Assembly: GCA_046047235.1 (NCBI GenBank)
Contig: JBJOII010000020.1
Coordinates: 1 to 64,000 of the forward strand
DNA: 64,000 nt
Direction: 5' to 3'
Origin: JBMTVN01 sp046047235
GTDB lineage: Bacteria; Verrucomicrobiota; Verrucomicrobiia; Limisphaerales; JAHDYP01
Made by a program: the position numbers and the translations under genes. Below are positions 52,127 through 62,342 of this stretch, piece by piece. The notes beneath the pieces were generated by a model that was not told the DNA's origin, made no database searches, and worked only from the letters and a program-made list of their open reading frames with translations. Position 1 is the first letter of the stretch. Every line of letters starts with the position of its first letter.

Positions 52127-52750
52127 TTAGCCCACATCATCAGCAAACGCCACCTTTGTCAGCAGGATCGTTTTGATGGCGGAATTCAACACAGCCCGCA
52201 ACAGCACCTCCCCCTCGGGCTTAAGTGACAAGGACCTCATCAGGTTTTCAAAGCGAGCTTCCTGCCGCATTGCAATGAGCTCCTCTAAGGTGGATCCAGC
52301 CAACTTTTGATCCAGACCGCTTTCCAGAAGCGCCTTGCGGTGGGGGCTGCGGCAGCGTTGAAACGCGAAGCCCTGTATGCGCAGTTGCGGATCCAACTTC
52401 CAGGCGATCTCGGCCAGACCATAATCCGCCACTTCGGTTCTCGCCATCACGTAACCAACCAGGGTCTCCCCTTCTGAAACCGCATAGAGAGTGTGTTTGC
52501 CAAACTCGCGGGGATCGAAGGCAACGTCGACCTGCTGACTGCAGCGAGCCGCAATATCTCTTGAGATAGTCCGCTGATAAGAACGAAAGACCGAACCGGA
52601 ATCGAAAAACTCCTGGATAATCCGGTTGGGGTTGCGGATGGCGCAAAAGGCTTGGGCGGATGCATCCAGAGTCCCAGCCATCCAACCGGCCAAACAACAC
52701 GCCAGGATTGCCAGGAAGGAGATTTTGGAGGTGGCCGTGTGTATATTCAT
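52127..52750 (-). CDS. Small exported protein resembling FMN-binding-domain proteins
   Basis: The ATG at 52750 gives 207 residues with a signal peptide (about 1-32). The stretch HTLYAVSEGETLVGYVMARTEVADYGLAEIAWKLD followed by GFAFQRCRSPHRKALL is reminiscent of FMN-binding-type proteins in which an electron carrier is attached outside the membrane, but the characteristic Thr/Ser attachment motif is not clear. Family assignment is therefore tentative. It is 25 bp behind the porin gene on the same strand and is followed by the histidine kinase gene. Confidence 0.55.
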   Translation of the reverse strand: MNIHTATSKISFLAILACCLAGWMAGTLDASAQAFCAIRNPNRIIQEFFDSGSVFRSYQRTISRDIAARCSQQVDVAFDPREFGKHTLYAVSEGETLVGYVMARTEVADYGLAEIAWKLDPQLRIQGFAFQRCRSPHRKALLESGLDQKLAGSTLEELIAMRQEARFENLMRSLSLKPEGEVLLRAVLNSAIKTILLTKVAFADDVG

Positions 52751-52775
52751 GGAGCGCATTTCTAACCTCGCTCTA

Positions 52776-53849
52776 CTAGAGCCGATAACGAAGTTGGAAC
52801 TCAAGAGTCTGGTTTCCATTGAAAGGGCCACTGTAATTCCACAGTTGCTGACTAAATTGGGCACTCAACGCCCAATGGTTGTCCGGAGCATACCGAATCC
52901 CAAGAGCCATCAATCCCTCATTATGGTAGCCGTCAATGGCATCCTCCCGAAAATTAATCCTGGACTGAAAATAGCCAAGGACCGTCTGGCGCGCGTTGGA
53001 CAAATTAACCTCAGCCAGTGTGTTGACGACATCGACGTTGTCGTTCTCCCCCAACGAAACCTCACCGAGCAAACCCACAGGACCCAGATAGTGTTGCCCG
53101 TCCACCCCAACGCGCCAGCGATCGGTAAACCGCCCGTTCGAAAGCCGCAGTCTCGTCTCGTAAAAGGAAAGTCCCAGTGCAGGTGTACCGTAGAAGTCCC
53201 GCGTATCCACCGGCGTACCGACACGTCCGACGAACATGTGCGGATCACCCGTCGCGACGTAATCCATTCCGGATCCACGCCCAACGCCAAACTCATACAT
53301 GAATCCCGGAAAGGTCCCGTTCAACGTCGCCCCCCAGTCAATCTTGGTTCCAAGGTTCCTGGCGTTGTTCATCTGGCGCAGCGTGCCGCTGGTATTGATC
53401 ATCGCGTCGAGGCCATAGGGCAGCTCCATGTGGCCCGCCCTGAGGTTGAACCGCCCATCCCCGCTGAGATGAAAGTTGAGCGTGTTCACCTTTGGGAGCA
53501 GCTCCCAATCGTAGGACCCGTCGAAGAAACCGGGCGGACGGGGATGTCCCTGCAGTCGTGTTGCATAGAGCTGAACTACAAAGGACGCCCAGTCACGGGT
53601 TGGGCTGGAAATCGTCCCAAAGGCATCTATCCCAAAGTCATAAACCTGCCAAAAGCGATCGGATGGCTGATTGTAAACTCCGCGGGCGGAAGCGTCCAAG
53701 GCAGCCCGATATTGCACAACATCGGAGAAACGAGGTCCGGCATCGTCTTGAATCGCCGCAACAGAATCTGCCGCAGACAAAGGGGCATCCTCCCCGGCCC
53801 ACGCACAAATGCCTGCCACAAAGGTAGCCATACCTATGGTTTTAACCAC
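52776..53849 (-). CDS. Outer-membrane porin-like beta-barrel protein
   Basis: A GTG at 53849 gives 357 residues starting VKTIGMATFVAGICAWAGEDA, a plausible signal peptide; GTG at 53912 and ATG at 53831 are alternatives, so the N-terminus is unsure. After a short plug-like region the sequence alternates polar and hydrophobic residues in many beta strands (FHLSGDGRFNLRAGHMEL, RLRLSNGRFTDRWRVGVDG, QTVLGYFQSRINF) and ends LEFQLRYRL, typical of outer-membrane barrels. The family is not certain. It is likely co-transcribed with the small exported protein behind it. Confidence 0.72.
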   Translation of the reverse strand: MVKTIGMATFVAGICAWAGEDAPLSAADSVAAIQDDAGPRFSDVVQYRAALDASARGVYNQPSDRFWQVYDFGIDAFGTISSPTRDWASFVVQLYATRLQGHPRPPGFFDGSYDWELLPKVNTLNFHLSGDGRFNLRAGHMELPYGLDAMINTSGTLRQMNNARNLGTKIDWGATLNGTFPGFMYEFGVGRGSGMDYVATGDPHMFVGRVGTPVDTRDFYGTPALGLSFYETRLRLSNGRFTDRWRVGVDGQHYLGPVGLLGEVSLGENDNVDVVNTLAEVNLSNARQTVLGYFQSRINFREDAIDGYHNEGLMALGIRYAPDNHWALSAQFSQQLWNYSGPFNGNQTLEFQLRYRL

Positions 53850-53996
53850 ACCGGGCCAAGCGTGATTCCTGCCTCTTAGTGACGTTGATGGGAAGTGGAC
53901 TCTCAACCGCACTACCTTGCGGCAAACAGGACATAACCCTAAATACGATCATTGGCCTAGACACCGCCCATCCGCCTCATCCATCTGGTCGAATTC

Positions 53997-56333
53997 TCAG
54001 CGACCTTCCGGAAGGATCGTCATCGATAGCGTCGCATATCCATCGATTTCAAAGTGCTCCACGGTGATGTTGATGGGCCCCTCCTCCTCCTGCAGAAAAA
54101 CTCCCTCATCCCGTGTAGGTCCGTGCCAACTCCAGTTCTCGACGACGGTTTGGTCGCCGACCCGGACACGGATGCCGTCGTCGGTCAGCGTTTGGATGCG
54201 CCATTTTCCAGCCGGCAGCCGGAGCCTTGTGTTGGCAATCATCCCAAAATGGTCTGAACCGGGCCCTTTGCGGGTGAGTTCATCCGACATCTTCTGATCA
54301 CGCGGACCGCCCCAACCGTAGGGAAAGTCCAAGGATGATGCAGTCGCACGGACGGCTTCAGCCCCCCCCGCCTGCCCGCGCCAACCCGACAGGTCCTCGC
54401 GGGGATCGATGGTCCAAGGGAAGAAGACGAGGTCCCACGCGGCATTGACCATAGTCCCCTCGAGGACCTTCTCAAAATCGCCCTGATCGATCCTCACCTT
54501 GTAAGGGGTCACTCCCGCTCCTCCCCGCAGCACAAGCTGCCGATCCACCTGATTGGCGGCAGGCACGATCTCGGCAGCCAAATGTCCCTCCAGCACCCTA
54601 CATTCGGGACTGCCATCCAGCCCGATCAACTCGTAACGGTGGACGCCAGCCTCAGCTTCCCGTTGCCGGACCAGCGGACTGGCATGATCCCATGGCCCCC
54701 ACTCATCCATGACGATCTTGTCTCTGCCGCGCAAGTCGGCCCGGGCACCCACGGGATGCCGACCACCAAGCGCTTCTCCCAAGGGTTTTGGCGGGACAAC
54801 GGCACTCACGGTTGCGGCCAGGCTGTATCCGCCGGGCATGTCAAACTCCGCAGCCTCATCCAATGCCAGCTCGAGTTGGTTGTTGGCAAAAGTGTTCAGG
54901 CCCAGGTGCGTTCCACTGTCGTCGCGCAACTGAAGCACGATCAGCCTTTCATTGGCTGCAAGCGGTTTGAAAGGGTGGCGATCATCGAGCACAAAGCGGT
55001 TCCCCACGATCTGGTTCCCGGCAACCTCATCCGGATGCCCAGCCACCCCCGGAAGCCGCAGCAGCCCGGCGTCATTGTCCCACCAAAGATGGACACCGCA
55101 TTTGTTGTTGGAGAACACATTCCCCTGAATCCAATTGCGGGAGGCGTGTTCCATATTGATGCCGCCGCGTTCGAGCCCGTAGGCCATGCCTCCATTACCC
55201 TCAAACCGGTTGCTGACAATATGCATGCGACTGGAGTATCCACCCCATAAACCGCAGATCGCGTTCTCCACAATGCGGTTGCCGTCCAGCACGTTGTCCT
55301 CACTGAAGGTGATCTCCACCCCGTGAGCGGCAGCATAGGAAAAATCATTCCCGACCAACTGGTTGCCATTGCAGCCGCGATCGCTCATCTCCCGGGAAAA
55401 CTCCAGGGAAAACGTGATCAAGTCGTCCACCTCGTCCCTGCCGCTCTCCTTGCGTTTCCGTTCACGCTCACCCTCCAGCCACACCTCGCCGATGGCATCG
55501 CGCCCCGCAAAACTGAAGAACCCATCACCCCCGTGTGTCGCCGAGTTCTCCACAAAGAGGTTATGACTCGACTGCTCAAAGCACAGGATTCCAGCCGAAT
55601 CCTGTCCGCGGTTGTAAACCCCTTCAACGTGGCCGCGGATACAGAAATCAAAGGCGTTGCGACTCACCACGTTGGTCGAGCTGCGCCACATGGCCAAACC
55701 CCAGCCCGAGAGGAATGAACAGTCGTTGTCGTAAATGCGGGAGTGCGTGACGCGATCCAGGATCATCCCATTCTGACCCCGCCTTACCATCACGTCGCGC
55801 ACAACCACATCCGCTGAAGACTCGATACAAATTGCCGCTCCATACTGCTCCCGCCAAGGTGTGGCGTCATTGTTGTGCGGATACAGCCAGTCTCCCCCAT
55901 CCTCCGCAGCGGGGGTGCTCCTCAGCCGCTGGCGATAATTGTCGGAATAATCTCCACCCTCCACCCGAAGACCCGACGCATTCCGCGCCAGTAACCCCAC
56001 CTTGAATCCGTGCACCCGCCACCCCCGAAGGACCACGTTGGTCACGCCTTCAATACGCACCCCAATGCCAGCCAACTCATCCCACGGATGCCCCGCGGCA
56101 GCCCCACGAAGCATGGAGCCTTCCTCCAGCTCCAGCACAATGTTGTCACCTGTTACCTGTAGAACGCCGTTTCCATCCGCATCAGCCAGAATCACCCCCT
56201 CTGGGACACGCACCACACAGGAACGATCCACCCGGGTATTGTCCTCCTTGAGGACCAGGATATCAGCGGCCCGCAGGGAACAACCCAGCAGGAGCAAGGA
56301 CAGAACGCCCGGGAGATAGTGCATGGGACTCAT
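53997..56333 (-). CDS. Secreted right-handed beta-helix protein with C-terminal PA14-like domain
   Basis: The 778-residue protein starts with a signal peptide (about 1-22); ATG codons at 56333 and 56324 are both possible. Residues about 25-500 form a parallel beta-helix with many NosD/PbH1-like turns: VLRGWRVHGFKVGLLARN, IYDNDCSFLSGWGLAMW, LVGNDFSYAAAHGVEI, VSNRFEGNGGMAYGL, IQGNVFSNNKCGVHL. After a linker with beta strands, about 640-778 has a PA14-like carbohydrate-binding pattern (GKWRIQTLTDDGIRVRVGD, PINITVEHFEIDGYATLS). Beta-helix proteins include pectate and alginate lyases and epimerases; catalytic residues cannot be assigned. Confidence 0.82.
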   Translation of the reverse strand: MSPMHYLPGVLSLLLLGCSLRAADILVLKEDNTRVDRSCVVRVPEGVILADADGNGVLQVTGDNIVLELEEGSMLRGAAAGHPWDELAGIGVRIEGVTNVVLRGWRVHGFKVGLLARNASGLRVEGGDYSDNYRQRLRSTPAAEDGGDWLYPHNNDATPWREQYGAAICIESSADVVVRDVMVRRGQNGMILDRVTHSRIYDNDCSFLSGWGLAMWRSSTNVVSRNAFDFCIRGHVEGVYNRGQDSAGILCFEQSSHNLFVENSATHGGDGFFSFAGRDAIGEVWLEGERERKRKESGRDEVDDLITFSLEFSREMSDRGCNGNQLVGNDFSYAAAHGVEITFSEDNVLDGNRIVENAICGLWGGYSSRMHIVSNRFEGNGGMAYGLERGGINMEHASRNWIQGNVFSNNKCGVHLWWDNDAGLLRLPGVAGHPDEVAGNQIVGNRFVLDDRHPFKPLAANERLIVLQLRDDSGTHLGLNTFANNQLELALDEAAEFDMPGGYSLAATVSAVVPPKPLGEALGGRHPVGARADLRGRDKIVMDEWGPWDHASPLVRQREAEAGVHRYELIGLDGSPECRVLEGHLAAEIVPAANQVDRQLVLRGGAGVTPYKVRIDQGDFEKVLEGTMVNAAWDLVFFPWTIDPREDLSGWRGQAGGAEAVRATASSLDFPYGWGGPRDQKMSDELTRKGPGSDHFGMIANTRLRLPAGKWRIQTLTDDGIRVRVGDQTVVENWSWHGPTRDEGVFLQEEEGPINITVEHFEIDGYATLSMTILPEGR

Positions 56334-56463
56334 GCTCGGTGCGCGTTCCCTCAACGTCAAGGATGAGGGTGCACCCGACCATGGTTACGGCCAGTAGGCA
56401 TACCCCGACTTGCCAACCGCCGGATCACCCGGCGCGTTTAGCACCCCGCCAAGGCGTCACTGC

Positions 56464-57900
56464 TCACGCCAGAACGTCCTTCACCAAATGCCCGCCCACA
56501 TCAGTTAGACGGAAATCCCGACCCTGGAACCGATAAGTCAACCGCAGATGATCGATCCCCAGCAAATGCAGCATCGTGGCATGAAGGTCATTCACGTGAA
56601 CCGGGTTGTCTACCGCACTGTAACCCAGCTCGTCCGTCCCTCCATAGGTCATCCCTGGCTTCACGCCGCCCCCCGCCATCCACATGGAGAAACCCTTGAT
56701 GTGATGGTCGCGCCCGTCGCCTTGGGCCATGGGGGTCCGACCGAACTCACCGCACCAGATCACCAGCGTATCCTCCAGCATGCCGCGTTGCTTGAGATCC
56801 TGCACCAAAGCAGCACTCCCCTGATCGACCTTGGACGACACGACCTCAATCCCCTTCTTGATCCCGCCATGATGATCCCATCCGCGATGATACAGCTGAA
56901 TAAACCTCACCCCTCGCTCAGCCATGCGACGGGCATAGAGACAGTTCGCCGCAAAAGACCCGTCAGGCCCCTTCACACCGTAAAGATCCAGCACGTGCTT
57001 GGGCTCGTCAGAAAGGTCCATTAACCCCGGAACACTCGCCTGCATCCGAAACGCCATCTCGTACTGGCTGATACGCGTGGCAATTTCCGGATCCGCCAAG
57101 GCCTGATGCTGGATCCCATTCAACTGCTTCACGGCATCCACCACGCTGCGCTGGCTGTCAGGACAAACACCCGGCGGGTTAACCAGGTACGAGACGGCCT
57201 CGCCTTTGGACTGAAAATTCACCCCCTGGAACTTGGTGGGCAGAAACCCGCTGTGCCATTGCCGCTGCGCCACCGGTTGATCCTGTCCCCCACCCGAACT
57301 GATCAGCACGATATAACCCGGAAGATTCTCAGCCTCGCTGCCCAAACCATAGAGCACCCACGAACCCATGCTCGGCCTGCCCGCAATCGCACTGCCGGAG
57401 TTCATCAGCGTGTGCGCCGTATCATGGTTGATCTGATCCGTATGCATCGACCGGATGATGCAGATTTCATCCGCAATCTTCCCGATGTTCGGGAACATCG
57501 AGGAGATGGTTTGACCCGATTGACCAAACTGCTCGAAAGGATATTGGGGCGCAAAGCACTTCAGCTCCTGCCCCTGCAACTGGGCAATCTGCTGGCCTTT
57601 GGTGAAGGATTCCGGCATCGGCTGCCCATGCAGTTCAGCCAGCTTCGGCTTGGGATCAAAAGTCTCAAGATGCGATGGGCCACCTGCCATGTAGAGCCAG
57701 ATCACGCGCTTGACTTTCGGCGGCACATGGAAAGGCTGAACCACCCCCTGCCAACGATCACTCCCCACAGACGGCGCACCAGCAAGCAGCTCGGGATTCA
57801 TCAGGGAACCCAAGGCAAGACCTCCCAGCCCCAAGCCGGTTCGCGCCAGAAAAGTCCTGCGGTTCAGTCGCAGCGAATCAATTGCGGACAACGGTTTCAT
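56464..57900 (-). CDS. Tat-exported DUF1501 protein
   Basis: The ATG at 57900 (a TTG precedes it) gives 478 residues with a Tat signal (NRRTFLARTGLGLGG). DUF1501 is recognised by KVKRVIWLYMAGGPSHLETFDPKP, QINHDTAHTLMNSG, WDHHGG and LVIWCGEFGRTPMAQGDGRDHH. The domain belongs to the alkaline-phosphatase-like/sulfatase superfamily, but its activity is unknown. The gene overlaps the end of the PSD1 gene by 23 bp, a pairing typical of Planctomycetes and Verrucomicrobiota, so the two are translationally coupled. Confidence 0.93.
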   Translation of the reverse strand: MKPLSAIDSLRLNRRTFLARTGLGLGGLALGSLMNPELLAGAPSVGSDRWQGVVQPFHVPPKVKRVIWLYMAGGPSHLETFDPKPKLAELHGQPMPESFTKGQQIAQLQGQELKCFAPQYPFEQFGQSGQTISSMFPNIGKIADEICIIRSMHTDQINHDTAHTLMNSGSAIAGRPSMGSWVLYGLGSEAENLPGYIVLISSGGGQDQPVAQRQWHSGFLPTKFQGVNFQSKGEAVSYLVNPPGVCPDSQRSVVDAVKQLNGIQHQALADPEIATRISQYEMAFRMQASVPGLMDLSDEPKHVLDLYGVKGPDGSFAANCLYARRMAERGVRFIQLYHRGWDHHGGIKKGIEVVSSKVDQGSAALVQDLKQRGMLEDTLVIWCGEFGRTPMAQGDGRDHHIKGFSMWMAGGGVKPGMTYGGTDELGYSAVDNPVHVNDLHATMLHLLGIDHLRLTYRFQGRDFRLTDVGGHLVKDVLA

Positions 57901-60900
57901 CAAGATTCAATAAAGTACGGGTTACAGCCGTCCACGCAGCCACCTCAACCGGATTCAGGGCCGCGTCCGGAATGCGGGCACCCACGGCCAAAAGCGCCTT
58001 CACTGCCTCAGCGTCCTCCCCGAATCGCTGCCGCTCAGAGTCCACCAACGCCTCCATCACCTCCAGCTCCCCCGCCTGCGGTTGACGAGCCAACACCTGC
58101 CGGTAAACCCACCCGATCCGGTCCGATGCCGTCCGCCCACCCTCCCGGACTGCGCGCTCAGCCAACACACGCGCTGCTTCAACATACACCGGATCGTTCA
58201 GCAGGGTCAGCGCCTGCAGGGGCGTGTTCGACATCACCCGCTCAGCAGTGCTCTCCTCACGCGGACAGGCGTCAAAGCTCAACAACCCCGGATGCAGGAA
58301 TGTGCGACACCAGAAAACATAGAGGCCGCGACGGTAGATCTGATCGCCGCTATCAGCCTGCCAGGTTCGCTTGGGGAAGTTCAAATGATCCCAATACCCC
58401 TCAGGCTGGTAGGGTTTCACGCTCGCCCCACCCACCTCGCCCGCAAGCAATCCGCTCACCGCCAGCGCATTGTCCCGAATCACCTCCGCATCCAGTCGCA
58501 CCCGGGATTGGCGCGCCACCCATCGATTGAACGGATCCTTCTCCCGCAGCTCCGGACTGGCCACGGAAGTCTGCCGATAGGCAGCCGACGAAACCATCAG
58601 TCTCACGAGATGCTTTATATCCCATCCGCTGTCCATGAACTCGGCCGCCAGCCAGTCCAGCAACTCAGGGTGCTTGGGCCATTCACCCTGTGATCCGAAA
58701 TCCGTGACGTTCTTGGACAAGCCCACCCCAAAATACAACCGCCACAGACGGTTCACAAAAACCCGCGCAGTCAGCGGGTTGTCCCTCGAACCCAGCCACC
58801 GGCCCAACTCCACCCGGCTCTGCCGCACACCGTCACCAGACAGCTCCCCATTCCTGATAAAGCCGGGAGGGGCCGGTTCAACAACCTTACCGGAATCATC
58901 CATCCAGTTGCCGCGCGGCAGCATCCGGGTCACGCGCGGCTCAGTGGTCGTGGTCATGAGGGTCGTGGGTATCATTTTCACCAACGCCTCGCGCTCCTCA
59001 ACCACTTGCACCAGCTCAGCACGCACACCATCCAGAATGGGCGAAACCGCAAGAAAACGTTGCTCCAAAACAGTCGCCTGGTCCGGAGTCCGCTCCGGCT
59101 GCCTCACCTGCAGTGCCTCCAGAATCTCCGGGGGCACGCCTCGGGGATCCAGAGAAGGATGATCCATGCCGCTTAACGCCAGCCGCAGCCGGCCCACGTT
59201 GTGCTGGGCATAGTCGGACTCATGGCGCAGGCGAACACGCAACATCCCGGCCGGCCCCGCAGGAAGTGGCCGGTTCAAATGCAGGATCACCCGGTGATCC
59301 GCCGGCTTCTCGTGCCCCGAAACCGCCCACCCCGTATTCGCTTTGCCATCGATCAGAGCCGACGCCGGCCACCCTGATTGCTCAAAATCTGCCACAGCAC
59401 TCCCGACCTGAATCCTCTCCTCACTCCCGTCCGCCCTCACCCAGTCGATTTCGATCTCGGTCAGCACAAAGTTGCCGTTGCCCCTGCTGAGTCCCCGGTT
59501 CGGAAAATCCGGATGCACCAGAGTCTCCAAGCGCAACGCACTCACGGGCTCCTCCGGCAACGGCAGGAGAAAAGTATAGGTATCGTTCCTGGGATTCTCG
59601 CCGGTGCTAAGCAGCGTGCCGTCATCCAGCAGCTCAAACCGCGCCCCTCCCTCACTCTTGCTCACTAGTGGCCGGGCCACGGACCACGCCGGCCTGCCGG
59701 ATTGAAGCCGCTCTTCCAGCGTCGCAACCCAGGCCTTGAAGGCAGGCTGAAGATCCAACCCCAAGGTAGCCAGACGCTGCTGCAGCGCTTCCTGCTTCCG
59801 GTCCAGCTCTTCAAGCTCTCGGGATTGCTCAGCGCTGGGAACAGGAGAGCCCTTGCGAGTCCCAACCCCCTGCTCTTCAATGTCGGCGAAATAGGCCGAT
59901 AGCCGGTAAAAGTCCTCCATCGTGTAGGGGTCAAACTTGTGGTCGTGGCATTCTGCACAACCGGTGGTCGACCCCAGCCAGACTGTCCCCACGGACCGAA
60001 CCCGCTCAGCCGCATACTTGGCCAGATACTCCTTGGGCTGCGACCCCCCTTCCTCCGTGCTCCGACCCAAACGGTTGTAAGTGGAAGCCACCCGCGTCTC
60101 AAGGGTGGCACCAGGCAACAGGTCCCCGGCAACCTGCTCCAAGGTAAAACGGTCGAACGGCTTGTTCTCGTTAAATGCCCGAATCACGTAATCCCGGTAA
60201 GGCCAGACGCTGCGGTAGTTATCCGCATGAAAGCCGTCGGTATCCGCATAACGCACCAGATCCAGCCAATACATCGCCATGCGCTCACCATAATGCGGCG
60301 ATGCCAGCATCCGATCCACCCACTTGCCCCACGCACCAGGATCCACATCGGATTCGAACGCGGCAACATCCTCCGAGCTCGGGGGAAGACCCGTAAGGTC
60401 GAAGCTAAGTCGACGCAACAGCGTGTGTCGGTCCGCCTCGGGCGAAGGACGCAACCCCCGCTGCTGCATCCGGGAATATAAAAAACGATCGATCGCACTA
60501 CTTGACCACGCAGCCTCGGCCACCTCCGGCACCGAGGGCCTGCGAACCGGCTGATATGCCCAATGCCCCTCCCACACCGCACCCTCCTCAATCCATCGCC
60601 GCAACAATTCCTTCTGCTCAACGGTCAGCACTTTGCCCGTCTCAGGCGGCGGCATCAAATCCACCGAATCCGCAGTCATCACACGCTGCAAAAGCAAACT
60701 CCCATCCGCATCCCCCGACACCACGATGCCCGCACCATCACGCTCCTCAAACAGACCGTCCCGCGTATCCAAACGCAGCCTCGCCTTCCTCGTCGCCCCA
60801 TCCGGCCCGTGACACGCAAAACACGCATCAGAAAGGATCGGCCGGATATCACGGTTGAAACTCACCTGGGATACACCATCATCCGCCAACAAGGAACCAG

Positions 60901-60961
60901 CCCCCAAAAGGAACAAGACAACTGTCCAAAGCCCGCCCCGACACCAGAGCCCACGTCTCAT
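57878..60961 (-). CDS. Planctomycete-type cytochrome/DUF1549/DUF1553 protein
   Basis: The ATG at 60961 gives 1027 residues with a signal peptide (about 1-27); an ATG at 60997 is an alternative. The N-terminal domain has one haem-binding CFACH at about C47-H51 (planctomycete cytochrome). DUF1549 follows (FDLTGLPPSSEDVAAF, YWLDLVRYADTDGFHADN) with a second CxxCH in GCAECHDHKFDPY, then a middle region with coiled coil (about 365-390) and a beta domain, and DUF1553 (RLWRLYFGVGLSKNVTDFGSQGEWPKHPELLDWLA). No activity is proven for this architecture. It overlaps the DUF1501 gene. Confidence 0.94.
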   Translation of the reverse strand: MRRGLWCRGGLWTVVLFLLGAGSLLADDGVSQVSFNRDIRPILSDACFACHGPDGATRKARLRLDTRDGLFEERDGAGIVVSGDADGSLLLQRVMTADSVDLMPPPETGKVLTVEQKELLRRWIEEGAVWEGHWAYQPVRRPSVPEVAEAAWSSSAIDRFLYSRMQQRGLRPSPEADRHTLLRRLSFDLTGLPPSSEDVAAFESDVDPGAWGKWVDRMLASPHYGERMAMYWLDLVRYADTDGFHADNYRSVWPYRDYVIRAFNENKPFDRFTLEQVAGDLLPGATLETRVASTYNRLGRSTEEGGSQPKEYLAKYAAERVRSVGTVWLGSTTGCAECHDHKFDPYTMEDFYRLSAYFADIEEQGVGTRKGSPVPSAEQSRELEELDRKQEALQQRLATLGLDLQPAFKAWVATLEERLQSGRPAWSVARPLVSKSEGGARFELLDDGTLLSTGENPRNDTYTFLLPLPEEPVSALRLETLVHPDFPNRGLSRGNGNFVLTEIEIDWVRADGSEERIQVGSAVADFEQSGWPASALIDGKANTGWAVSGHEKPADHRVILHLNRPLPAGPAGMLRVRLRHESDYAQHNVGRLRLALSGMDHPSLDPRGVPPEILEALQVRQPERTPDQATVLEQRFLAVSPILDGVRAELVQVVEEREALVKMIPTTLMTTTTEPRVTRMLPRGNWMDDSGKVVEPAPPGFIRNGELSGDGVRQSRVELGRWLGSRDNPLTARVFVNRLWRLYFGVGLSKNVTDFGSQGEWPKHPELLDWLAAEFMDSGWDIKHLVRLMVSSAAYRQTSVASPELREKDPFNRWVARQSRVRLDAEVIRDNALAVSGLLAGEVGGASVKPYQPEGYWDHLNFPKRTWQADSGDQIYRRGLYVFWCRTFLHPGLLSFDACPREESTAERVMSNTPLQALTLLNDPVYVEAARVLAERAVREGGRTASDRIGWVYRQVLARQPQAGELEVMEALVDSERQRFGEDAEAVKALLAVGARIPDAALNPVEVAAWTAVTRTLLNLDETVVRN

Positions 60962-61134
60962 GAAACCGCACAAAAGCTCACTGCTAATATCAAACATGGT
61001 GATTGCTTACCCACTTCATCCCCGCCACCCCGGAGTGTCAAGCACCAGACAAGCGTCATTTACACCAGCCCTGGAGACAGTTAACCTCCCGCCCAGTCAC
61101 AAGTTAATCCAGCCCCCGGCTGCCCCATACCGCC

Positions 61135-62316
61135 ATGTCCACGCCCCAAGCCCAGCCACATAAATCCCCCATCGCCACCCCATTGCTCGCGCTGACCCTC
61201 GCCATAACTCCAGTCACGCAGAGCGCCTCCTGGATGATTTCCGGGAACGAAAACAAACTGGACCTCACCTCCGGCGCCGCCAAAGTCGTCCCCAACGCAG
61301 AACCCGACTCCATCACACTCCTCGATTTCGCGAAGTTCCCGCCCGCAGTCAGCCATCTGCCAAATATACCCAACACAGTCATCGGTCCCCCTTCCAACAT
61401 CGCAATTCATCCCTCCGGCCAGCTCGCCCTGATCGCCAACTCCGTTGAAGTCGACCCGCAGGACCCCGCCAAAACCACCCCCACCACCCAGATCCACATT
61501 CTGGATCTCTCCCTCCCGCAACCAGCCATCCTCGGCGAAGTCCACGCCGGGAAACAACCCTCCGGCATCTCCTTCACCCCCGATGGCAAATTCGCCCTCG
61601 TCGCCAACCGCGCAGACGGCACCATCTCCGTGGTGGAGGTGTCGGGTAAACAAGTCCGGGTCAAGTCAACCGTCCAGGTCTGCGCGCAGGAATTGAGCAT
61701 CTCTGACGTTGCCATCCACCCCAACGGGAAGCTCGCGCTCGCCAGTATACAGAAAGGAGGCTACCTCCAGACGCTGTCCATCAACTCGGGGGTCGTGCGC
61801 ACCAACAACCAGCAGATCTCCGTCTACGGCAACCCCTACCGCTGCGTTATCACGCCCGACGGCGCCTTCGGTCTCACCGCCGGCCAGGGCGCAGGAAATG
61901 GACTCGATTCCGATGCCCTGACAGTCGTCGACCTTCAGGGGCCCAACCCACGCACGGTCGACTATGTCCCGCTGGCCGCCGTTCCGGAATCAATCGAAAT
62001 CAGTCCCGATGGCCAGCTCGTCGCCGCCGTGCTCATGAACGGCTCCAACCTCCCCGCCAACCACCCGAACTACAACCCCCACGGTCTCGTCGCCCTGGTC
62101 GAACGCCAAGCCAACTCGTTCCGCCGTGTCCAACTCGTCCCGGTCGGCCGTATCCCCGAGGGAGTGGCGTTCTCACCCGATGGCAAATATCTCGTGGTAC
62201 AATGCCACCCGGACAGAAAGCTGTGGGTCCTCAACGTGAAACAGAACCGACTCGAAGACGCCGGCGTGCGGATCGACGTCCCAGGCATGCCGTCCTCCCT
62301 GCGAGCCGCCTATTGA
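61135..62316 (+). CDS. Secreted YVTN/lactonase-type beta-propeller
   Basis: The 393-residue protein has a signal-like N-terminus (about 1-32). Seven propeller blades are visible through repeated motifs: IAIHPSGQLALIANS, ISFTPDGKFALVANRADGTISVVEV, VAIHPNGKLALASIQ, CVITPDGAFGLTAGQ, IEISPDGQLVAAVLM and VAFSPDGKYLVVQCH. Proteins of this type include lactonases and surface adhesins; no lactonase active site is evident. The TctC gene starts 26 bp downstream, so the propeller may deliver or process the transported carboxylate. It is divergent from the PSD1 gene. Confidence 0.85.
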   Translation: MSTPQAQPHKSPIATPLLALTLAITPVTQSASWMISGNENKLDLTSGAAKVVPNAEPDSITLLDFAKFPPAVSHLPNIPNTVIGPPSNIAIHPSGQLALIANSVEVDPQDPAKTTPTTQIHILDLSLPQPAILGEVHAGKQPSGISFTPDGKFALVANRADGTISVVEVSGKQVRVKSTVQVCAQELSISDVAIHPNGKLALASIQKGGYLQTLSINSGVVRTNNQQISVYGNPYRCVITPDGAFGLTAGQGAGNGLDSDALTVVDLQGPNPRTVDYVPLAAVPESIEISPDGQLVAAVLMNGSNLPANHPNYNPHGLVALVERQANSFRRVQLVPVGRIPEGVAFSPDGKYLVVQCHPDRKLWVLNVKQNRLEDAGVRIDVPGMPSSLRAAY

Positions 62317-62342
62317 AAACGCAAGCTCCGGATCAAAACACC

